NCBI GenBank assembly: GCA_963205315.1
Contig: CAUJIO010000058.1
Coordinates: forward strand, 16,892 to 80,891
Direction: 5' to 3'
DNA length: 64,000 bases
Source of the DNA: Pseudomonadota bacterium
GTDB taxonomy: Bacteria > Pseudomonadota > Alphaproteobacteria > Rhizobiales > Aestuariivirgaceae
Below are positions 1 to 9,379 of this stretch, one piece after another (positions within the stretch are counted from its first letter, which is position 1; every line of letters starts with the position of its first letter). Position numbers and translations under genes: made by a program. Under the pieces are notes generated by a model. The model searched no databases and was not told the origin of the DNA. It saw nothing but the letters and a program-made list of their open reading frames with translations.

Positions 1-874
1 CGTGGGTTTCGAAATAAAGCATGCCATCGTCCAGCTGCTGCGCGATGTCAGGCCGCCGCATGACGAGATGTGAGCCACGCGTGCCGCCAATGAGGCGCTT
101 GTCGATTCCAAGATTGCGGTCGACCGCGTCTGCCCATGCGCCCGCACAGTTCACCACGAGGCGAGGTGTCAGCGAAATTGTCTCGCCACTGATTTCGTCC
201 CGAAGAGTGACGCTCCTGCCATGGCTTTTCTGCAAGGAGACATAAGAGAGTGCCATGGACTGTGGGCAATCCTGTTCGGCATCCTTCATGAGTTCAAGCG
301 CCAGCCGTTCGGGATGGACCAGGCGGGCATCATAATATTCGGCCACGGCGCAGACCCTGTCGGCCAGACCGGGGATCATCCGGTGGCTGGCGGCACGCGA
401 GAGAATGCGGTGTGTCGGCATGTTGCGCGTCGCCCGGCCGAACCAGTCAAAAAACACCAAACCCAGTTTGACGACAAGAATGCCCTTGGCGCCCGGAGTC
501 TTTTTCAGCTTCAGGAAACGCAATGCGGCGGAAAAAGCCCCTCCGAACCAGTTGAAAGCCGGGACCCAGACCGGAATGGGCTTTACCAGATGCGGCGCAT
601 TGCGGACGAGATGGTTGCGCTCGATGACGGACTCCCGCACCAGGGCGAACTCGCCGGTCTCCAGATAACGAAGGCCGCCGTGAATCAGGCGGGACGGGGC
701 GGCGCTGGTGCCCGAGGAGAAATCGCCCTTGTCGATCAGAATGGCGGGGACACCCTGCAAGGCCAGGTCCCGATACAGGCCGATGCCGTTAATTCCGGCG
801 CCGACGATCAGGACCAGAGTCTCGTCGCCGGGGCTCGCCTTCAGTTTGCCCAGCAGTTCGGCCCGATTGCGCAT
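1..874 (-). CDS. GlpD-family FAD-dependent oxidoreductase (3' end outside window)
   Basis: Translating the minus strand from an ATG at 874 gives 291 residues without a stop up to the window edge. The N-terminus has the FAD dinucleotide motif VGAGINGIGLYRD, then DFSSGTSAAPSRLIHGGLRYLE, the signature of the glycerol-3-phosphate dehydrogenase (GlpD) family, and later a VVNCAGAWAD segment also typical of it. The family oxidises polyol phosphates at the membrane with FAD. The substrate here is not shown: it lies head-to-head with a sugar kinase of a polyol cluster, so a polyol phosphate is likely. It differs clearly from the canonical glpD at 19655, so it is a paralogue. The C-terminal half is not visible. 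Confidence 0.85.
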   Translation of the reverse strand, partial: MRNRAELLGKLKASPGDETLVLIVGAGINGIGLYRDLALQGVPAILIDKGDFSSGTSAAPSRLIHGGLRYLETGEFALVRESVIERNHLVRNAPHLVKPIPVWVPAFNWFGGAFSAALRFLKLKKTPGAKGILVVKLGLVFFDWFGRATRNMPTHRILSRAASHRMIPGLADRVCAVAEYYDARLVHPERLALELMKDAEQDCPQSMALSYVSLQKSHGRSVTLRDEISGETISLTPRLVVNCAGAWADAVDRNLGIDKRLIGGTRGSHLVMRRPDIAQQLDDGMLYFETH

Positions 875-1004
875 CTTATAGCATTTTCCTGACGACAATG
901 ATGGCGACCGCATTAATGGCAGTTTATTGCCATTGGAAGACAGTAATTTATGCCGCTTGGGACGGTCAAGAATTTTATTCTTTTTAAACAATACGTTGGT
1001 TGTG

Positions 1005-1018
1005 AAGAAAATTTTCTT
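1005..1018. promoter_or_regulatory. Perfect 14-bp palindrome, candidate RpiR-family operator
   Basis: AAGAAAATTTTCTT is a perfect inverted repeat in the 264-bp divergent region between the GlpD-like gene and the FGGY kinase. Its extended left side (TGTGAAGAAA from 1001) recurs at 12255, directly upstream of the E1 operon and next to the rpiR gene, and in weaker form at 9247. RpiR/MurR/HexR-type regulators typically bind AT-rich GAAA/TTTC palindromes. Assignment to the RpiR protein at 10973-11890 is inference. Confidence 0.5.
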
Positions 1019-1028
1019 ATGAACTGGA

Positions 1029-1056
1029 TTGACAATTCCCCGCCATCAAATAGCCT
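1029..1056 (+). promoter_or_regulatory. Candidate sigma-70 promoter of the FGGY kinase
   Basis: TTGACA at 1029-1034 and TAGCCT at 1051-1056 are separated by 16 bp. They lie about 80 bp upstream of the kinase start and immediately downstream of the 1005-1018 palindrome. The -35 box is perfect and the -10 box is moderate. Confidence 0.45.
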
Positions 1057-1138
1057 AGTGTCAACAAAGGCCGGATTGGAGCTTTCGCTCCCGTCCCAGA
1101 CTGTGAATGCAGCAGGCGCCGGCCGGACGGGAGGAAAG

Positions 1139-2707
1139 ATGCGCGAGCGCCTGATTGGCATTGATGCTGGCGGCACAATGACGAAAGTTGTGCTGTTTGA
1201 TTTGGCCGGGAACGAATTGGGTTGCGAACGCCAGCCCAATATCATGCTGTTGCCGCATCAAGGCTGGACCGAGCGCGATCCCGAGCGCATGTGGTCGGCC
1301 ACCTGTCTGTCGATCCGCAACCTTCTGGAGAAGACTGGCACTGATCCTGCCGACGTTGTGGCAGTTGCGCCATCGGGTTACGGCGGCGGGGTCTATCTCG
1401 TCGAGCGGGATGGTACGCCGGTGCGCAATGGACTGGTGTCGACCGATACGCGCTCCATTCCGATCATCGAGGCATGGGCGGCCAGCGGCCTCGGACGGCA
1501 GGTGTCGTCGCTCATCGAGCAGCAGATCTGGCCAGGCCAAACCCTGGCCATTCTGGCCTGGATGAAGGCACATGAGCCCTCTACCTTCGAGCGCACCGCA
1601 CATGTGCTGTCATGCAAGGACTTCCTGCGCATGCGCCTGTGCGGCGACATCTCGACGGATCCGACCGATGCAGGCTGCGCCGGCATTCTGAATGTGAGCC
1701 GGTCGCAAGTCTCACGCGAGGCTTTCGAGGCAACCGCGATGACGGGCTGGTACGGCAAGCTGGCACCTGTTGCGTCATCGACGGAAATTGCCGGCAAGGT
1801 CAGCGCCGACGCCGCACGCGCCACCGGCCTTAAAGCCGGCACACCGGTCGTTCGCGGCGTCTATGATGTGGTCGGTTGTGCGCTGGCCACCGGTGTCGCC
1901 CAGTCCCGTCAGCTTGCGGCTGTCGCCGGTACTTTCAGCATACACTCCACATTGCACCGCAAGCCGGCACTGAATCCGCTTCCCACCATTCAGACTCCTT
2001 ATCCTGTGGACGGGCAGATTCTCGCGACGATCGCGACGCCGACATCGGCCAGCAATCTCGAATGGTTCTGCAAGACGGTGATGACGGCGGACGCCGAACA
2101 GGCGGAGAAAGACGGCCGCAGTGTCTATGACGTCTGTAACCAGATGGTCCAGCAGACGCTTGAGAAAGACAGCAGGATTCACTTCTTCCCATTCTTGTAC
2201 GACGGTCCGCGCGGAGCGCCGGCCGGGTTTGCCGGACTTACCGCCAGCACCACGAAAGCCGATCTCCTGCGGGCAATTTTCGAAGGCGTGGTTTTCGCTC
2301 ACCGCACCGATCTCACCTATCTGCTCACCGGTCCCGACGCCGCGCGTCCGGACGTGATCCGCCTGGCAGGAGGACCGTCCCGCAGCGCGGTCTGGACGCA
2401 GATGTTCGCCGATGGCCTGGGCCTGCCGATCGAAATCGCCAATGGCGGTGAGCTTGGCGCCAAAGGCGGTGCAATCTGCGCCGCTGTGGCAATCGGCGCC
2501 TATTCCGATGTGCCTGACGCCATGCGGCACATGGTGAAGGTTGAGCGCCGCTTCGAGCCTGAGCCTCGCCGTGCCGCCGCGCTGGCCTCCAAGTACAAGG
2601 ACTACATTCGAGCCATAGAAACGAGTGTTCAGGCGTGGTCAAAGTCGCGGGGCGCAGACAGCGGGGAGTTTGCAGATGTCATCCCGCAGAAGGTCTCTGC
2701 GGCGTGA
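1139..2707 (+). CDS. FGGY-family carbohydrate kinase, L-xylulokinase-like
   Basis: The 522-residue protein begins with the ATP-binding loop RLIGIDAGGTMTKVVLFD and continues with QGWTERDPERMW. Later come FFPFLYDGPRG and IRLAGGPSRSAVWTQM, the C-terminal FGGY ATP-site region. These resemble the L-xylulose kinase (LyxK) branch more than glycerol kinase; the real GlpK is at 21176. The start at 1139 follows GAGGAAAG closely and begins the kinase fold; a longer in-frame extension to 950 is not conserved-looking. It probably phosphorylates a ketose or polyol feeding the class II aldolase at 9380. The exact substrate (xylulose, ribulose, tetrulose or other) cannot be read from the sequence. Confidence 0.85.
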   Translation: MRERLIGIDAGGTMTKVVLFDLAGNELGCERQPNIMLLPHQGWTERDPERMWSATCLSIRNLLEKTGTDPADVVAVAPSGYGGGVYLVERDGTPVRNGLVSTDTRSIPIIEAWAASGLGRQVSSLIEQQIWPGQTLAILAWMKAHEPSTFERTAHVLSCKDFLRMRLCGDISTDPTDAGCAGILNVSRSQVSREAFEATAMTGWYGKLAPVASSTEIAGKVSADAARATGLKAGTPVVRGVYDVVGCALATGVAQSRQLAAVAGTFSIHSTLHRKPALNPLPTIQTPYPVDGQILATIATPTSASNLEWFCKTVMTADAEQAEKDGRSVYDVCNQMVQQTLEKDSRIHFFPFLYDGPRGAPAGFAGLTASTTKADLLRAIFEGVVFAHRTDLTYLLTGPDAARPDVIRLAGGPSRSAVWTQMFADGLGLPIEIANGGELGAKGGAICAAVAIGAYSDVPDAMRHMVKVERRFEPEPRRAAALASKYKDYIRAIETSVQAWSKSRGADSGEFADVIPQKVSAA

Positions 2708-2764
2708 ATGCAATGCAGCAAAGACATGTTTCGCATCGCACAACGAGCGGATGCGGATTCTTTA

Positions 2765-2783
2765 ATTCGAAACAAAACGAAGA
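2765..2783. promoter_or_regulatory. Candidate GlpR (DeoR-family) operator upstream of glpS
   Basis: ATTCGAAACAAAACGAAGA matches the 19-mer ATTCGAACGAAAACGAATG found upstream of glpR (18702-18720) at nearly all positions. Further CGAA/CGAAA units follow at about 2792-2837 in this 297-bp gap, which holds no gene. DeoR-family regulators commonly bind repeated TTTCG/CGAAA units. The location before the glycerol transporter operon fits glycerol-3-phosphate-responsive repression. Confidence 0.55.
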
Positions 2784-3004
2784 TCGATTGCTCGAATACG
2801 AAGGTCTCCAACGAAAACAAGTTGCGAAAGTCGAAAATAAATGAAATTGTGATTTTCGCGAACGTGCCTGTGACGAGTCCTTGGTGGACCTAAGTTTCTG
2901 AAATTGCGGAGTAAGCATGCCAGGCGCAAGCCAATTGAAATCCTCAGCCATGCCGGTCCTGCGTTTGGCTTTCCCGCACTGGCGCGCGAAAGGTACTGCA
3001 GTCC

Positions 3005-4123
3005 ATGCTTGAGCTGATCAATGTCACCAAGGTTGCAGGTGGCCAGACTCACATTCATCCCACCAACCTCAAGCTCGAACGGGGAACGCTGAACGTTCTT
3101 CTTGGTCCGACACTCTCCGGAAAGACGACGCTGTTGCGGCTGATGGCCGGGCTTGAAAAGCCAACCGCGGGCGAGGTCCACTTCGACGGCGCGGACGTGA
3201 CGGGCATGGCGGTGCAGAAGCGCAAAGTCGCTATGGTGTATCAGCAGTTCATCAACTACCCCGCTATGACCGTTTACGAAAACATTGCTTCGCCGTTGCG
3301 CGTCGCGGGTGAGAGCCAGGACTCCATCGACCGCGAGGTTAAAAAAGTTGCCGAGCTGATGCGGCTGACGCCCTATCTCGACCGGCAGCCCCTCAGTCTG
3401 TCAGGTGGCCAGCAACAGCGTACGGCACTGGCCCGCGCCATCGTCAAGAAGGCCAGCCTCGTTCTCCTGGATGAGCCTTTGGCAAATCTCGATTACAAGC
3501 TGAGAGAAGAGCTGCGCGCCGAATTGCCCAAGATCTTCGCGGCCTCCGGCGCCATTTTCGTTTATGCGACGACCGAGCCTTCCGAGGCCCTGCTGCTCGG
3601 CGGCAATACCGCGACGCTGCATGAGGGACACATCAGCCAGTTCGGAAAGACCATTTCAGTCTACCGCAATCCCGTGGACCTCATTTCCGCGCGTACCTTT
3701 GCCGACCCGCCGCTCAACACCATGGCCTTCGTGAAATCCGGCCGCGAGTTCAAGGTTGCGGATAGTGGCCCGGGTGAGGCATCCGCACACAAGAGCCTGC
3801 CCGTGCCGGCGCATCTTTCCGGCATTGCGGACGGTCCTGTGACACTGGCGTTCCAGCCGCATCATATTTCGCTCGCGGCACCATTTCCGTCAGCGCCAAA
3901 GCTCAGGGTCAAGACGCTGATTTCGGAAATCGCCGGGTCGGAAAGCTTCGTGCACGTGGAGTTCGGTCCATCGCGATGGGTGATGATCGAACATGGCGTC
4001 TGCGATCTCGAACCCGATACCGATGTCGAGGTCTATATCGATAGCCGCCACTTGATGGCATTCGGCAGTGACGGCAAGGCTCTTGCCGCGGCGCCTCACG
4101 ACGACAGTCATCGGGCAGGGTGA
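3005..4123 (+). CDS. glpS: Glycerol ABC transporter ATP-binding protein GlpS
   Basis: This 372-residue MalK-type ATPase has Walker A LGPTLSGKTTLLRL (near residue 35), Q-loop VYQQFINYPAMTVYENI, an intact signature LSGGQQQRTALARA and Walker B LVLLDEPLANLD. A C-terminal TOBE-like region follows. The switch region reads VYATTEPSEA, so the usual His of the THD(Q) motif is missing. It opens the operon glpS-T-P-Q-U-V, the arrangement known from the Rhizobium leguminosarum glycerol importer. It pairs with the second ATPase encoded 10 bp downstream, and together they would power glycerol or polyol import at the inner membrane. Confidence 0.9.
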   Translation: MLELINVTKVAGGQTHIHPTNLKLERGTLNVLLGPTLSGKTTLLRLMAGLEKPTAGEVHFDGADVTGMAVQKRKVAMVYQQFINYPAMTVYENIASPLRVAGESQDSIDREVKKVAELMRLTPYLDRQPLSLSGGQQQRTALARAIVKKASLVLLDEPLANLDYKLREELRAELPKIFAASGAIFVYATTEPSEALLLGGNTATLHEGHISQFGKTISVYRNPVDLISARTFADPPLNTMAFVKSGREFKVADSGPGEASAHKSLPVPAHLSGIADGPVTLAFQPHHISLAAPFPSAPKLRVKTLISEIAGSESFVHVEFGPSRWVMIEHGVCDLEPDTDVEVYIDSRHLMAFGSDGKALAAAPHDDSHRAG

Positions 4124-4133
4124 GGGCAGGGGC

Positions 4134-5204
4134 ATGGCCAAAATCAATCTCGATCACATCCGCCACGCCTACGGTCTTAGGCCTACGGCGCCGCAAGACT
4201 ATGCATTGCGTGAAGTCCACCATGAATGGAACGACGGCGGCGCCTATGCGCTTCTCGGGCCATCCGGCTGCGGCAAGACCACTCTGCTCAACATCATCTC
4301 CGGACTGGTGCGCCCGTCAGAGGGCCGCATCCTGTTCAACGACCGCGACGTCACGCAGCTGTCGACGGAGGAACGCAACATCGCGCAGGTGTTCCAGTTC
4401 CCGGTGATCTACGACACCATGACCGTTTACGACAATCTGGCGTTCCCGCTGCGGAACCGGAAGGTGCCGGAGGCACAGGTCGACAAGCGCGTCAGGGAAA
4501 TTCTCGAGATGCTCGATCTCAGTGACCGGGCGGGCAAGAAAGCAAGAGGCTTGACCGCCGACCAGAAGCAGAAGATTTCGCTTGGCCGCGGCCTCGTGCG
4601 CTCTGACGTGAACGCAATCCTGTTCGACGAACCGCTGACGGTCATCGATCCGCATATGAAATGGGTACTGCGCTCGCAATTGAAGAGCCTGCACCGGCAG
4701 TTCGCCTACACCATGGTCTACGTGACACATGACCAGACCGAGGCCCTGACGTTTGCCGACAAGGTTGTCGTGATGTTCGAGGGCCAGATCGTGCAAATCG
4801 GCACACCGGCCGAGTTGTTCGAGAAGCCGAGCCACACGTTCGTCGGATATTTCATCGGCTCGCCGGGCATGAATGTGCTTTCGGTCGATGTCCAGGGCAG
4901 CACCGCGCGCATTGGCGACATAAGCATCGACATCGGTTTTGCGCCGAAGGTCGGCAAGGGCCAGAAGACCGAACTCGGCATCCGTCCCGAATTCATGAAG
5001 CTGTCGCGCAAGGGAATGCCGCTGCAGATCAACAAGGTCGAGGATATCGGCCGGCAGAAAATCGTCCGCGCCACATTCGCCGGACAACCCGTCTCGATCG
5101 TGGTCAAGGAAGACGGCGAGATCCCGACGGACGCGCATGTCGATTTCGTCAATAGCGGCATCAACATCTATGCCGATTCCTGGCGTGTCGAGCGGGAGGG
5201 CTGA
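4134..5204 (+). CDS. glpT: Glycerol ABC transporter ATP-binding protein GlpT (ABC type)
   Basis: A 356-residue ATPase starting at 4134 after AGGGCAGGGGC. It has Walker A GPSGCGKTTLLNI, Walker B AILFDEPLTVIDPHM and an intact switch histidine (VYVTHDQTEALTF). Its ABC signature is degenerate (LTADQKQKISLGRG instead of LSGGQ). Its defects complement those of GlpS, suggesting an asymmetric heterodimer with one consensus ATP site. The C-terminal TOBE-like domain is present. This GlpT is an ABC ATPase and is unrelated to the E. coli GlpT glycerol-3-phosphate antiporter. It sits 2 bp upstream of the first permease gene. Confidence 0.9.
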   Translation: MAKINLDHIRHAYGLRPTAPQDYALREVHHEWNDGGAYALLGPSGCGKTTLLNIISGLVRPSEGRILFNDRDVTQLSTEERNIAQVFQFPVIYDTMTVYDNLAFPLRNRKVPEAQVDKRVREILEMLDLSDRAGKKARGLTADQKQKISLGRGLVRSDVNAILFDEPLTVIDPHMKWVLRSQLKSLHRQFAYTMVYVTHDQTEALTFADKVVVMFEGQIVQIGTPAELFEKPSHTFVGYFIGSPGMNVLSVDVQGSTARIGDISIDIGFAPKVGKGQKTELGIRPEFMKLSRKGMPLQINKVEDIGRQKIVRATFAGQPVSIVVKEDGEIPTDAHVDFVNSGINIYADSWRVEREG

Positions 5205-5206
5205 GC

Positions 5207-6073
5207 ATGAACAAGACCTGGAACAACAAGGCCTGGTTCCTGGTGCTGCCGGCGTTCATCGTCGTTGCATTCTCGGCTATCATTCCCCTGATGACGGTCG
5301 TGAACTACTCGGTTCAGGACACGTTCGGGAACAACGAGTTCTTCTGGGCCGGCACGGAGTGGTTCAAGGAAATTCTCGATTCCGACCGGTTCTGGAGTTC
5401 ACTTGGCCGAAACCTGATGTTCTCCTTCATCATCCTGGTGATCGAGATCCCGCTCGGCATCTTCATAGCCCTGAACATGCCGCGGCGGGGCATCGGCGTG
5501 CCGATCTGCCTGGTGACCATGGCGATGCCGCTGCTTGTTCCGTGGAACGTCGTGGGCACGATCTGGCAATTGCTGTGCCGCTCCGATATCGGGCTTTTGG
5601 GATATGCGCTGGCGCGTATCGGGATCCAGTTCAGCTATGCTTCCGATCCGCTGCACGCCTGGATCACGGTGGTGGCGATGGACGTCTGGCATTGGACGAG
5701 TCTCGTCGTGCTGCTGTCCTACGCGGGCCTGGTGTCAATTCCTGATGCTTACTATCAGGCCGCGCGCATCGACGGCGCCTCGCGCCTGTCGGTGTTCCGC
5801 TACATCCAGCTGCCGAAGATGAAACGCGTGCTGCTGATTGCGTTCCTGCTGCGCTTCATGGACTCTTTCATGATCTATACCGAGCCCTTCGTGGCCACCG
5901 GCGGCGGCCCCGGCACATCGACCACTTTCCTGTCGATCGATCTCGTCAAGATGGCCATCGGACAATTCGATCTCGGTCCTGCCGCAGCGATGTCGCTCAT
6001 CTACTTCCTGATCATCCTGCTGCTGTCGTGGATCTTCTATACGGTCATGACCAGCAGCGATGCCGAGACTTGA
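5207..6073 (+). CDS. glpP: Glycerol ABC transporter permease GlpP
   Basis: This 288-residue inner-membrane permease has about six hydrophobic segments, starting with WFLVLPAFIVVAFSAIIPLM. The ATPase-contacting EAA loop reads YYQAARIDGASRLSVFRYIQ. The start is 2 bp after the glpT stop, in the TGAGCATG context. It would form the membrane channel with GlpQ. Family: MalF/UgpA-type binding-protein-dependent permeases. The name follows from gene order and the GlpU/GlpV partners, and GlpP here is the permease, not the Bacillus antiterminator. Confidence 0.88.
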   Translation: MNKTWNNKAWFLVLPAFIVVAFSAIIPLMTVVNYSVQDTFGNNEFFWAGTEWFKEILDSDRFWSSLGRNLMFSFIILVIEIPLGIFIALNMPRRGIGVPICLVTMAMPLLVPWNVVGTIWQLLCRSDIGLLGYALARIGIQFSYASDPLHAWITVVAMDVWHWTSLVVLLSYAGLVSIPDAYYQAARIDGASRLSVFRYIQLPKMKRVLLIAFLLRFMDSFMIYTEPFVATGGGPGTSTTFLSIDLVKMAIGQFDLGPAAAMSLIYFLIILLLSWIFYTVMTSSDAET

Positions 6074-6084
6074 GGATAACGCCA

Positions 6085-6948
<864 letters not shown>

Positions 6949-6960
6949 GGAGTCATTGCG

Positions 6961-7242
6961 ATGGATTTCTCATGGATGGCCTGGACGCTGCCGACGGCAC
7001 TGTTCTTCGCAACGATGATCGCATTCCTGCTCGGCATGGCGGTGTGGGAATATGTCTCGCCGGGCGGCGCACCGCGCATCGGCATCCTGCGCTTCGAGAC
7101 GACGCGCGGCGACCGGCTTTTCCTCTCCCTGCTCGGGAGTGCTTATATTCATATCGCGTGGTTGGGGTTCGTGAACCTCGATCTGTGGTGGGCTACTGCC
7201 TTGTCCCTGATCTATGCGTATTGCGTGTTCAGGCTTGTCTAG
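6961..7242 (+). CDS. glpU: Small membrane protein GlpU (DUF2160 family)
   Basis: A 93-residue protein with two or three hydrophobic stretches (LPTALFFATMIAFLLGMAVW near the start and WWATALSLIYAYCVFRL at the end), separated by a polar part (GAPRIGILRFETTRGDRLF). It fits the small DUF2160-type subunit always found between the permeases and the binding protein in GlpSTPQUV operons. Its exact role in transport is not established. The start follows AAGGAG closely, 12 bp after glpQ. Confidence 0.85.
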   Translation: MDFSWMAWTLPTALFFATMIAFLLGMAVWEYVSPGGAPRIGILRFETTRGDRLFLSLLGSAYIHIAWLGFVNLDLWWATALSLIYAYCVFRLV

Positions 7243-7319
7243 GCGTGTAGTGGCGGGTGGCCGGGCAAACAGTCCCGTTCGCTCTTTGACAATGAAGTCG
7301 TAAACTCTGGGAGGATCCA

Positions 7320-9041
7320 ATGCGAAAGCACCTATTAGCGACGACCACCTTGCTGGCGATGGCCCTGTGCGGCCCGGCCTACGCCGGAATGGACGAAGCC
7401 AAGGCGTTCCTTGATACCGAAATCAATGGCCTGTCAGCGCTGTCGCGCGCCGACCAGGAAAAGGAAATGCAGTGGTTCGTCGATGCGGCAAAGCCGTTTG
7501 CCGGCATGGAAATCCATGTCGTGTCGGAAACCATCCCGACGCATGAATATGAATCGAAGACCCTCGCCGCCGCTTTCGAAAAGATCACCGGCATCAAGGT
7601 CATTCATGACCTGATCGGCGAAGGTGACGTGGTTGAGAAGTTGCAGACGCAGATGCAGTCGGGCGAGAACGTCTATGACGCCTATGTCAACGACTCGGAT
7701 CTCATCGGCACGCACTGGCGCTACCAGCAGGCTCGCAACCTGACCGACTGGATGGCCAATGCCGGCAAGGACGTGACCAACCCCGGCATCGACATTGATG
7801 ACTTCATCGGCAAGTCCTTCACCACCGCTCCGGACGGCTTCCTCTATCAGCTGCCCGACCAGCAGTTCGCGAACCTCTACTGGTTCCGCTACGACTGGTT
7901 CAACGACGAGAAGAACAAGGCCGACTTCAAGGCCAAGTATGGTTATGATCTCGGCGTTCCGGTCAACTGGTCGGCCTACGAAGACATCGCCGAATTTTTC
8001 ACGGGCCGTGAGATCGACGGCAAGAAGGTCTGGGGCCATATGGACTATGGCAAGAAGGACCCGTCGCTCGGCTGGCGCTTCACCGACGCCTGGCTGTCGA
8101 TGGCCGGCAACGGCGACAAGGGCATCCCGAACGGCCTGCCGGTCGACGAATGGGGCATCCGCGTCAACGAGAAGTCGCAGCCGGTCGGTTCCTGCGTGGC
8201 ACGCGGTGGTGACACCAACGGCCCGGCTTCAGTTTACTCGATCGCCAAGTATCTCGAGTGGCTGAAGAAGTACGCTCCGCCGGAAGCCCAGGGCATGACC
8301 TTCGGCGAAGCTGGCGAGTTGCCGGCTCAGGGTGCGATCGCCCAGCAGATCTTCTGGTACACCGTGTTCACGGCCGGCACCGTTGTTCCGGGCCTTCCCG
8401 TCGTGAATGAGGATGGCACGCCGAAGTGGCGCATGGCTCCCTCGCCGCATGGCGTCTACTGGAAGGACGGCATGAAGCTCGGTTATCAGGACGCCGGTTC
8501 GTGGACGATCCTGAAGTCGACACCGGATGACCGTGCAAAGGCCGCCTGGCTCTATGCACAGTTCGTGACGTCGAAGACCGTCGACGGCAAGAAGAGCGAT
8601 GTCGGCCTGACCTTCATCCGTCAGTCGACGCTCGATCTGCAGCACTTCACCGACCGTGCGCCGAAGCTCGGCGGCCTGATCGAGTTCTACCGCTCGCCGG
8701 CCCGCCTGCAGTGGTCGCCGACCGGCACCAACGTTCCTGACTATCCGAAGCTGGCTCAGCTCTGGTGGCAGAACATCGGTGACGCCTCCTCGGGTGCGAA
8801 GACCCCGCAGGAAGCCATGGACTCGCTGTGCGCAGAGCAGGAAAAAGTGCTCGGCCGCCTCGAGAAGGCCGGCGTCCAGGGCGAAATCGGTCCGAAGCTC
8901 GCCGAAGAGAGCGATCTGGCCACCTGGAATGCCGCTGCTGTAAAGGCCGGCGGCCTTGCTCCGCAGCTCAAGATCGAAAACGAAAAAGAAAAGCCGATCA
9001 CCGTCAACTACGACGAGCTGATCAAGTCCTGGAAGAAGTAA
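7320..9041 (+). CDS. glpV: Glycerol ABC transporter periplasmic binding protein GlpV
   Basis: 573 residues with a clear Sec signal peptide (MRKHLLATTTLLAMALCGPA, cleavage after AYA). The mature protein has a family-1 extracellular solute-binding fold; its length, larger than most sugar-binding proteins, matches GlpV. TIPTHEYESKTLAAAFEKIT and YQLPDQQFANLYWFRYDWF lie in the ligand lobe region. A good ribosome site, GGGAGGATCCA, precedes the ATG. It ends the transporter operon, with a strong terminator at 9070. Glycerol is the expected ligand by homology and by the glpRDK genes in the same window, although other polyols are possible. Confidence 0.9.
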   Translation: MRKHLLATTTLLAMALCGPAYAGMDEAKAFLDTEINGLSALSRADQEKEMQWFVDAAKPFAGMEIHVVSETIPTHEYESKTLAAAFEKITGIKVIHDLIGEGDVVEKLQTQMQSGENVYDAYVNDSDLIGTHWRYQQARNLTDWMANAGKDVTNPGIDIDDFIGKSFTTAPDGFLYQLPDQQFANLYWFRYDWFNDEKNKADFKAKYGYDLGVPVNWSAYEDIAEFFTGREIDGKKVWGHMDYGKKDPSLGWRFTDAWLSMAGNGDKGIPNGLPVDEWGIRVNEKSQPVGSCVARGGDTNGPASVYSIAKYLEWLKKYAPPEAQGMTFGEAGELPAQGAIAQQIFWYTVFTAGTVVPGLPVVNEDGTPKWRMAPSPHGVYWKDGMKLGYQDAGSWTILKSTPDDRAKAAWLYAQFVTSKTVDGKKSDVGLTFIRQSTLDLQHFTDRAPKLGGLIEFYRSPARLQWSPTGTNVPDYPKLAQLWWQNIGDASSGAKTPQEAMDSLCAEQEKVLGRLEKAGVQGEIGPKLAEESDLATWNAAAVKAGGLAPQLKIENEKEKPITVNYDELIKSWKK

Positions 9042-9069
9042 TTCTTCCTCGATCCTTCGACTGAAACTG

Positions 9070-9101
9070 CACCGCCCGGACCTTGTTCCGGGCGGTGTTT
9101 T
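9070..9101 (+). terminator. Rho-independent terminator after glpV
   Basis: CACCGCCCGG (9070-9079) pairs perfectly with CCGGGCGGTG (9088-9097) around an 8-nt loop, followed by TTTT. It lies 29 bp after the glpV stop and ends the glpSTPQUV transcript. Confidence 0.85.
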
Positions 9102-9246
9102 GTTGGGGAGAACATTTCCTGAGGAAATGGAAAGAATTTTCAGCAGACTAGGTCGGACTTGATGCCTGCTTGTGGACTCCGTGATGCGCTCGGTCTGTGC
9201 ATGGCTGTATCGTCTGAAAAGCCGACATGAATGCGTGGTGTTGTTC

Positions 9247-9261
9247 GTGAAAAATATTTAC
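9247..9261. promoter_or_regulatory. Candidate RpiR-type operator before the aldolase
   Basis: GTGAAAAATATTTAC in the 338-bp gap 9042-9379 resembles the elements at 1003-1017 (GTGAAGAAAATTTTC) and 12257-12271. The rest of the gap contains the glpV terminator and a second loose palindrome near 9129 (GGAAAGAATTTTC); no gene is seen there. This is the weakest of the three proposed sites. Confidence 0.35.
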
Positions 9262-9379
9262 AGAAATGCGGACGTCTGGTAGGTGATTTGACTGATCTGC
9301 ACCACCCGCGGCGGCCTCTGCCGGTACATGAGACTGCAGCGCGAGATGACGAAACGCAACCAGTCAAACGGATGAGAAC

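Noticed and set aside
1..892. Plus-strand open frames at the beginning
   Set aside because: The minus strand encodes a GlpD-family protein in full; plus frames have no similarity.
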